A stretch of DNA of 64,000 nucleotides. It comes from Tenrec ecaudatus. Its lineage: Eukaryota; Chordata; Mammalia; Afrosoricida; Tenrecidae. The notes under the pieces were generated by a model that was given only the letters and a program-made list of their open reading frames with translations, was not told where the DNA came from and did not search any database. Where the stretch lies: positions 129,508,731 to 129,572,730 of the forward strand of contig NC_134535.1 of NCBI RefSeq assembly GCF_050624435.1, read 5' to 3'. Positions within the stretch are counted from its first letter, which is position 1. Every line of letters begins with the position of its first letter. This document shows positions 57,982 through 64,000 of this stretch, piece by piece. A program made the position numbers and the translations under genes.

Positions 57982-58224
57982 TGTACTGGACCATTGGGTG
58001 CTTTCAGTTCCCCAACCCTTGCTTTTTCTGGTCCTGAAACCAGTAGGTTGACTGCTAAGACACTAGTGAAGGTTTTAAGTGGCTAAGGATGACCATGCCG
58101 GCCAAGCCTGCTGAACGTGCTTAGCCTGGGCTGCCCAAGACAAACAGACCTGTGCTCCTCGGAAGAAGTCCAGCCAAGTGGCAGCAGAACGACACACGTG
58201 CTTGACACAGTGGGTGGATGCATG

Positions 58225-58285
58225 CATGGATGGATGGATGGATGGATGGATGGATGGATGGATGGATGGATGAATGGATGGATAG
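58225..58285. repeat. (GGAT)n tetranucleotide array
   Basis: About 14 units with one GAATGGAT interruption, embedded in a copy of the retroelement ending AAAATGATTTTTAAAAA. The neighbouring copy at 58330-58490 has only GGTGGATGGATAGATGG at the same place. Confidence 0.9.
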
Positions 58286-58494
58286 ATTGTGATAAGAGGT
58301 GTAGTAGCCCCCAACAAAATGATTTTTAAAAAGGGGGTGGGGAATGAAGAGCTGATACCAAGGCTCAAGTAGAAAGCAAATGTTTTGAGAATGATGAGGG
58401 CAACAAATGTACAAACGTGTTTGACACGGTGGATGGATAGATGGTGATTAAGAGTTGTACGAGCCCCCAATAAAATGATGTTTTAAAAAGAAGA
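58286..58494 (+). repeat. Two tandem copies of the AATAAAATGATTT retroelement end
   Basis: Copy 1 ends near 58335 (CCCAACAAAATGATTTTTAA). Copy 2 runs from GGGAATGAAGAGCTGATACC to CCCAATAAAATGATGTTTTA at about 58488. Copy 2 is colinear with 39360-39510. Confidence 0.75.
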
Positions 58495-58499
58495 GCAGC

Positions 58500-58800
58500 C
58501 AGAGTGCTCCTGAGAGGTAAGGATGGCGAGACTTCTGTCTCCTGTACTCTGGACGTGTTGTCAGGCGAGACCAGTCCCTGGAAAGGACCTCGTGCTCGGT
58601 CAAGCAGAGAGAGGGCCAGCAGAGCAACAGCGGCAAAGGAAGGCCCTCGGTCAGATGGCTTGGCACCGTGGCTGCAGCCAGGGGCTCAAGCAACACGGTG
58701 GTGAAGAGGGTGCGGAGCCGGGCGGGTTTTGCTCTGTGGTACATGGGGGCTTGTGAGTGGGATCGGCCCCGATGGAACCTGACAACCACAAGAAGAAACA
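58500..58800 (+). repeat. RTE (BovB-like) LINE 3' end
   Basis: GAGTGCTCCTGAGAGGTAAG, GGACGTGTTGTCAGGCGAGA, CCGTGGCTGCAGCCAGGGGC and CCCGATGGAACCTGACAACC follow RTE order to its terminus. Confidence 0.75.
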
Positions 58801-58802
58801 TC

Positions 58803-59005
58803 AGGAGCCTGGGAGGAGCAGCCGTCAGGGGCTTGGCTACGAACCGCAAGCTCAGCCTTTAGAAACTAGCGGCTGTTCAGTGGGTGGGAGAGAAGACCTG
58901 GGGACTTGGCCTCCTAAACATGGCCGCTTAGAAAGCCCCTGGGCAGCTCTGTTCTGTCACACGGGGTGCCTGTGAGTCGGGACTGGCGTGACGGCACAGC
59001 ACAGC
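58803..59005 (+). repeat. AfroSINE, abutting the RTE end
   Basis: GGAGCCTGGGAGGAGCAG start, GAACCGCAAGCTCAGCC, and GTGCCTGTGAGTCGGGACTG. It begins 4 bp after the RTE terminus. Confidence 0.75.
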
Positions 59006-60237
59006 CACAGCAGATACGTGACATCAGCCACAAGCGTGCATTTCACTTGCAGGTAGTGAAGTGGGTTTTCCCAAATGTCTGCTCTTGGCGTTGGTGCTTT
59101 GTGTGAGAGGGCAGGGAGCCAGTGGGTTAGGTGGTGGCATAGAGAACCCCTACTTGGCCACTGTGAGGGCAGGCTCAGAGGCTGGATGCCCTACTTACTT
59201 ACCCCAGGCGGCCTCACTCCCAGGTCCCCATGTCTTCCTGGAAGGTCTGTCTAAGCAGCCTCTGTCTAGCCTGAGTTGAACCGAGCCTGGGCACCTTAAA
59301 GGAAAGAGAAGGGGTGGGGGTGGGGTGTCCTAACAGTTGCTGATAAAAAGTCATACTCTGCATCCCAAATCCCATGATCCTCCTGGCCCATGATTGGGAG
59401 CAGGGGAAGCCCCCAAATTTGAAATAAGAAACGGCACTGCCCCAATGGTCCTTCCTGTGGACGACACATAGGACTGTCATGGCCCCTGACCTGAGCTGAA
59501 TTCCAGGGCTAAATTTAAGTCCCCCGGGAAACCTGCCTCCCCAGCTGGATCTCCCTGATGATCTGTCCATCACCCTGCAGTCATGCTTAGCAAGAAGAAA
59601 CTGTATTTATAGAGCATCTTTCTGAGAGGTGATCCAAGCTCCTTTCGGATATTAGCTCATGACAGCAGGGGTGGAGGGGCCAAGTGGGAGCAGGAGGCTT
59701 GAGGTTTCCTCTCCCTTTAAGACAGAGGAAATAAGCCCCCATACCTTAGAGTCTCGGGGAGCTGGGCCCTCTGAGCCACTCTCCACGGCGTGGCTTTCAC
59801 AGAGCTGGCTTTCTTTGTCTGTCCCTGCGGGCGCTGCACCTTCCCCAGTGGCCCGGATGCTGAGCAGCTAGGCGCAGGCTGAGCTGTCTCGGTAGTTTTC
59901 ATGAATGGCGCAACCGAAGCGGAGCTGGCTGCGACCACCAGGGCCCACCCAGAGTGCCCTAACGGACGTGGCTGGGCCCACGGAGTGGATTCGCACACCA
60001 CCCTCTCCTGCTCTCCGTCTCTTCTTGCTCCTCCAACGTAGCCCTTCCACGTGACGCAGGTCGCAGTCATGCCCATACAAGCACGGTGCAGCCCGAGCGC
60101 TACGCCATGTTGGACCTTCGTGAAGTTTGTTTTCAGAATCCTCCATCTCTTTTTCTGTCTTCTTTTTCTTTGCTTTCTCCTAACGTGAAGCTGAAGAAGC
60201 CTGGCCCGTGGCACACAACAAGAGCATCACAGCAAGG
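59006..60237. other. No gene recognised
   Basis: Unassigned apart from a probable old MIR patch near 59600-59670 (TTTATAGAGCATCTTTCTG then GATATTAGCTCATGAC). The 165-codon minus-strand frame at 59717 has no recognisable domain. Confidence 0.35.
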
Positions 60238-60280
60238 GTGTGCGTGTGCGTGCGCGTGCGTGTGTGCGTGTGTGCGGTTG
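60238..60280. repeat. (TGTGCG)n purine/pyrimidine-alternating tract
   Basis: GTGTGCGTGTGCGTGCGCGT type alternation, a candidate Z-DNA-forming sequence. Confidence 0.85.
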
Positions 60281-60291
60281 GAGTCCTGAAA

Positions 60292-60390
60292 GAAACGGTT
60301 AACACACTCACCTGCTGACCATCAGGTTGGAGGTTTGAGCCCACCCCGAGGGTCTCAGAGGGAAACAGCCCTCCCATGGGGACCATAAAA
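60292..60390 (+). repeat. AfroSINE fragment
   Basis: GGTTAACACACTCACCTGCT and GGAGGTTTGAGCCCACCCC (B box), then AGAGGGAAACAGCC. Confidence 0.6.
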
Positions 60391-61104
60391 CCAGGGGGTG
60401 ATGACTGAGGAAAAGTTAGGGGCGCAAAACACCCCCAAATCTAGGAACCAATATCAATGACATCTTAAGATAACATTTGTAAAACTCCAGCGTCACACCG
60501 TCCCAAACCCCATGATGAACAAGGTGTCAGACTGCCCCGTGGCACAGACGCTTCCTCTTGCCTCAGGCTTCAGTGTGACTCGGCGTGGCACTGTTACCGA
60601 TCCTGCTTGTGACACACTGGACCTGGTCCTCCACACTACTCCCCAATCTCTACTGTCCCTGGTCCCCTCTGGTGGCCAGCCCATCCACTTGCTCATAGCA
60701 ACAGGTGAGCGAAGAGGCCCTCCGGGGGTCTTCCAGCCACATCATGCAGACAGCCCGGACTCAGGTCCAGCTGCACTGGGAAGGTGATGGGGGAACCCGA
60801 CAGCCAACTCTGGATGGGCTCACTTCCTCCCGGAAGCTCTCCATGATAGGTGCTGGGTCTCTGCATTTAGATCAGGCTTTCTAGGATCATGCTGCTTCCC
60901 ACCCAGTGAGTTGCCAGGACAGGTATCAGGTGTAGACGGAAGAACCCCCCTCCATGACCAGCTGTTCCCATGAGCTGCTGTGGTCTCACGGTCTAGATGG
61001 AAAGCAAAACATGGTGAAAGCCACCCCACAACCCAGCGGCCCACCTTCCTGCCTGGCGATGGAGACCTAGAAGCCAGACAGGCGAGAGGGTTTGTCTGCC
61101 TTCT
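60391..61104. other. No gene recognised
   Basis: Unassigned sequence. Confidence 0.35.
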
Positions 61105-61290
61105 AGAATGATTACTCCCCCTCCTCCCCCTCCCTTCTTCATCCTCCTTCTCCCACCCTTTACTGCTTGCCTGCCTCCTCTCCCTTCCTTCCCTCCTCCA
61201 TTTTTCCTTTGTCCCATTTCCCTTCCTCTCTCTGTCTCCCCTTCTCTTTCTGCCTCTTCGTTCTCTCTTCCCTTTCTTCACTGCTGTGGC
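61105..61290. repeat. Polypyrimidine tract
   Basis: C/T on the + strand over about 180 bp with few interruptions. It creates a low-complexity Arg/Lys/Gly-rich frame on the minus strand. Confidence 0.85.
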
Positions 61291-61328
61291 CGAGTTCCTC
61301 TTACACAGCTGGCGCTGCACTACACATC

Positions 61329-61346
61329 GGGGGGGGGGGGGGGGGG
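61329..61346 (+). repeat. (G)18 homopolymer
   Basis: Uninterrupted run of 18 G followed by AGGGGCGG. Length is liable to sequencing error. Confidence 0.9.
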
Positions 61347-61995
61347 AGGGGCGGACCATCATAGTCACAGTCCCTAATGAAGGGGGCAGCCAGCACTCAA
61401 CACCCAGCCACACCAAGGAGGAGCTCAGGCCAAACAGAGGCTGAGGGAGCGCCTCAAAGACCACAAAAGACCACCGGAGGGAGGGGTGTTTGGTATCAGT
61501 TAAGGGATGAAGCAGATTGTATTTTCCAGAAGACCACAGTCGTTGTTCTGTCCCACCTGCACTTCCTCATATGTGTCTTTTGCGCCCTTTCATTCACACA
61601 CGAGGACTGCTTTCCTTCTGCTGCAGGGGCCCCCGTGACTTCCTTCCGAGGCTAGGCCATGAGCCACAGTACAACCTCCCCTGGCTTTCTGGGGACTCTC
61701 GCGCTTGGAGCCCAGCCACCGTGCTGTGGGGAAGCCCAGGCCACATGGAAAGGCCACATGTAAGGGATCTGGCCAACACCATGGGCTGAGAGCTCAGCTG
61801 ACATCCCACGTCAGCCACCAGGCATGTGAGTGAGGGAGCCTTCTGGATCTGCCCAGGCCAGCAGCGGGCTACTGCAGCCACATGAAAGACGTGAGCAAAA
61901 ACCATCTCGCTAATCCCCGTCAACCCCAGCCCCCTGAGATGTAAAAATAAAATGCCTGTGCTGCTAGAAGCCACTAAGATTTATGGGGAGGGTTC
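61347..61995. other. No gene recognised
   Basis: Unassigned. An AAAATAAAATG at about 61944 is not associated with any gene. Confidence 0.35.
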
Positions 61996-62479
61996 TGTGT
62001 TCGTCTGAGTTGACTGGAGAAACAAACCCAGAGGCGCTCAGATATGTGTCTAAGAAAGAGCTTTATAGACAAGAGCAATTGAATATTGAGAAAGCATCCC
62101 AACCCAGTCCAGATCAAGTCCCTAAGTCTGATACCAATCTATAAATTCTTCTTCAGACTCACAAAATACATACAAGGACACTGAATGCAGGAAGATCACA
62201 GCCTGTGGGCGGAAAGTCTTGTGGATCCAGTGGCAGCAGAGGCATCTCAGTGCTGGCAGGGGTCTCCACGTGGCTCCTCCAGCTCCCAGGGCTCTAGCGT
62301 CCTTCCATGGGTCTTGTCTGTAAGCATGTCTGACAGTAAGCATGGTCCTGCCTCCAGCCAACAATTTATCTCCATAGCGCCTCCAAATGAGGTCATCAAA
62401 CTGCAACATGATTGGCAGGCTAACCTCCATCCCTTCACTCGCAAGTCTCAAATTGACAACAGATTATGTAACTGCCACA
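61996..62479 (-). mobile_element. Solo LTR, ERVL/MaLR-like, 484 bp
   Basis: On the + strand it starts TGTGTTCGTCTGAG and ends GTAACTGCCACA. Exact GGTTC duplications lie at 61991-61995 and 62480-62484, so termini are complete. It is the same family as 56340 and is related to 21405 and 23447 at the CTGGGTTGAC/ACATCCCAGCCCAG end. Confidence 0.88.
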
Positions 62480-62484
62480 GGTTC

Positions 62485-63092
62485 CAAGAGCAAGCGGGAA
62501 TGGCAAACACAAAGGTCTAATGGCAAGAGGGTGACCATAGGAGGACCAGCGTGGGCGTTGTGCCTCATCTTGGCCTTTGCTAAACCTTAAGGGTCCTCTC
62601 CCGTCTTATGCCCAATTCACCATCTTTCCCCTTCTCCACACCTGTCTCTCTAAACCTGCCCCTCCTCCAGTGTTGTTTTCTCTTCACCAGTGACACCACC
62701 ACCGTCTTGGAGGCAGAAGACAGTCGTCCTTGGCTCCTCCCACTCCTCCCATAACAAACACCACCATGAGTGAAAGACCCTACCGCACCACTATTACCAT
62801 CCCCGGGAGCTCACTGTCCCCTAACACGCTGTTTGGACCTTTTGTGTGAGCCATGCCTGCTCTTGGATGCCCTTTGCCACCTAACTCAATCTTCACGACC
62901 AGGTCCAATGTCCCTCCATTCTCAAAGCCTCACCCGGCCTCTCTTCATTTTTCTGCACACACCTCTCACACGGCCCTGTCAGTCTCCATGTTCTTGTCGC
63001 TTAAGGTTTGCTTGTGGAGGACAAGGGGTTGGGTCTCAGTCTTCTTTAAGCCCCCAGCCCCAGAGCCTCTGACTGGCCCATGGTAATCCAAG
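62485..63092. other. No gene recognised
   Basis: Unassigned pyrimidine-biased sequence. Confidence 0.35.
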
Positions 63093-63285
63093 TCTCCAGC
63101 CCTCGAGTTGACTCTGACTCACGGAGGTCCTGTCGGGCAGTGTAGAACTGTCCCATAGAGTTCCCAACACCGTTTTTAAGAAAACAGACTGCTACATTCT
63201 ATTTCCCCCACGAGGAGCAGGCTGTGGGTTCAAACCCCCGACCCTCTGAGTGCGTGCACCGCTGCACCCCCGGAGCGTCTCTAGC
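63093..63285 (-). repeat. AfroSINE, minus strand
   Basis: GCCCTCGAGTTGACTCTGAC start, TGTAGAACTGTCCCATAG, and GGGTTCAAACCCCCGACC (B box). Confidence 0.8.
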
Positions 63286-63352
63286 CCCCCCGTGGGCACT
63301 CTGCACAAATTTCACTGCAGGAACGCACCCACAGATGAATGTACTTGGACTC

Positions 63353-63550
63353 TGTCAGCTGGCCTAGTAGGCTTCCCACTGGGTTGCTAACTGTAAGGTC
63401 AACAGTTCAAAGCCACCAGCCGCTCTTCAGGAGCCAGATAGGATTTTCCACTGCTGGAAAGCATCTCCTTTTTGGAAATCCACAGAGGCAGCCCCTCCCT
63501 GTTGCACGGGGTGGTCAGGAGTCTGAATGGACTGGAGGTCAGGGGGTGAA
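63353..63550 (+). repeat. AfroSINE
   Basis: CACTGGGTTGCTAACTGTAA, GGTCAACAGTTCAAAGCC and GGTCAGGAGTCTGAATGG. Confidence 0.8.
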
Positions 63551-63769
63551 AGTGGTGTGATTGCTGAAGAGTGGAGGGAGTCCTTCTTTCTTCGTTGAGA
63601 GGGTAAAACAATGACATCTGGGCGTCCCCGGGCTCTGCGTTCTGGGTGGTGGTAGGTGGGCGCCCCGGTTGTTGTGGACTCCAGCCAGCAGACGTGTGAG
63701 TCGTTCTAGGAGCCGCTGTGGCCCACGCGGTGGCTCTTAGGAGAGAGAATTCCCTTACTCCTAAACCAA

Positions 63770-63972
63770 AACTGACACACGCCCTGCCAGCGATCCCATT
63801 TCTACTCACGGCGGCTCTGCAGCATAGGGCAGACCTGCCCCCCTGGGGTTTCCAAGGCTACCCATCTTTACAGGAGCAGCCTGCCTCCTCTTGCCCCTGC
63901 AGAGCAGGTTGGGGGGTGGAAAGTCGGTTCGAGGGCATGGGCTCGCTTTAGCCACTGAGCCACCAGGGATTG
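63770..63972 (-). repeat. AfroSINE, minus strand, at the window edge
   Basis: ACACGCCCTGCCAGCGATCC start, CTTTACAGGAGCAGCCTGCC, and TTAGCCACTGAGCCACCAGG end. Confidence 0.75.
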
Positions 63973-64000
63973 TTTCTGGGCACACCCCCCTAACACACAC

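Noticed and set aside
60820-61464. 214-codon minus-strand frame rich in Arg, Lys, Gly and Glu
   Set aside because: Low-complexity translation of a polypyrimidine tract.
46124-64000. Search for FGF23 exons
   Set aside because: No frame resembles an FGF core or FGF23 start. The human FGF6-FGF23 distance is larger than the sequence available here.

Overview
This window is mammalian nuclear DNA carrying one clearly recognisable protein-coding gene, fibroblast growth factor 6 (FGF6), on the + strand. The repeats indicate an afrotherian, and most likely the lesser hedgehog tenrec (Echinops telfairi) or a close relative. tRNA-derived SINEs of AfroSINE type occur dozens of times, RTE/BovB-like LINE tails share their 3' end, and five hAT elements have SPIN-type termini (a family reported from tenrec but patchily present in mammals). 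There is also a 3'-end repeat finishing in AATAAAATGATTT that I associate with tenrec. The species call is inference from repeat content.

Layout. From 0 to 31 kb there is no recognisable gene. This stretch holds a decayed mariner transposase (about 0.44-0.94 kb), L1 debris (1.5-3.3 kb and antisense 14.6-16.3 kb), RTE fragments (6.5, 8.1, 9.1-9.8, 22.5 and 25.4 kb), a 37-bp minisatellite of about 11 units (9.84-10.24 kb), a 486-bp SPIN-like element (13.3 kb) and an inverted pair of solo LTRs (21.4 and 23.4 kb). A repeat-poor island follows (about 30.9-32.2 kb). It contains a consensus CRE, a CACGTG E-box and FGF6 exon 1.

FGF6 has three coding exons (31780-32125, 33460-33563, 45947-46123) with consensus GT/AG junctions and conserved phases. 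They encode a complete 208-residue protein, the usual FGF6 length. Intron 2 (12.4 kb) is packed with AfroSINEs, several interrupted by later insertions with visible target-site duplications, and carries an intact SPIN MITE 234 bp after exon 2. From 46.1 to 64 kb, downstream of FGF6, I find no further coding exon. There is a repeat-poor stretch (49.2-52.4 kb), an ERV1-like solo LTR (52.7-53.2 kb), a run of three SINEs (54.4-54.9 kb), two more copies of the 5-bp-TSD LTR family (56.3 and 62.0 kb), a (GGAT)n array grown inside a repeat, and simple-sequence tracts.

Known mammalian synteny places C12orf4 on the 5' side of FGF6 and FGF23 on the 3' side. I recognised no exon of either, so both probably lie outside the window. 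Nearly all other open frames are shadows of repeats or GC-rich DNA. I did not find a convincing undescribed system. The most interesting material is the FGF6 5' region (a strong-context overlapping upstream ATG) and the nested-transposon record, which gives a relative dating of the SPIN invasion.
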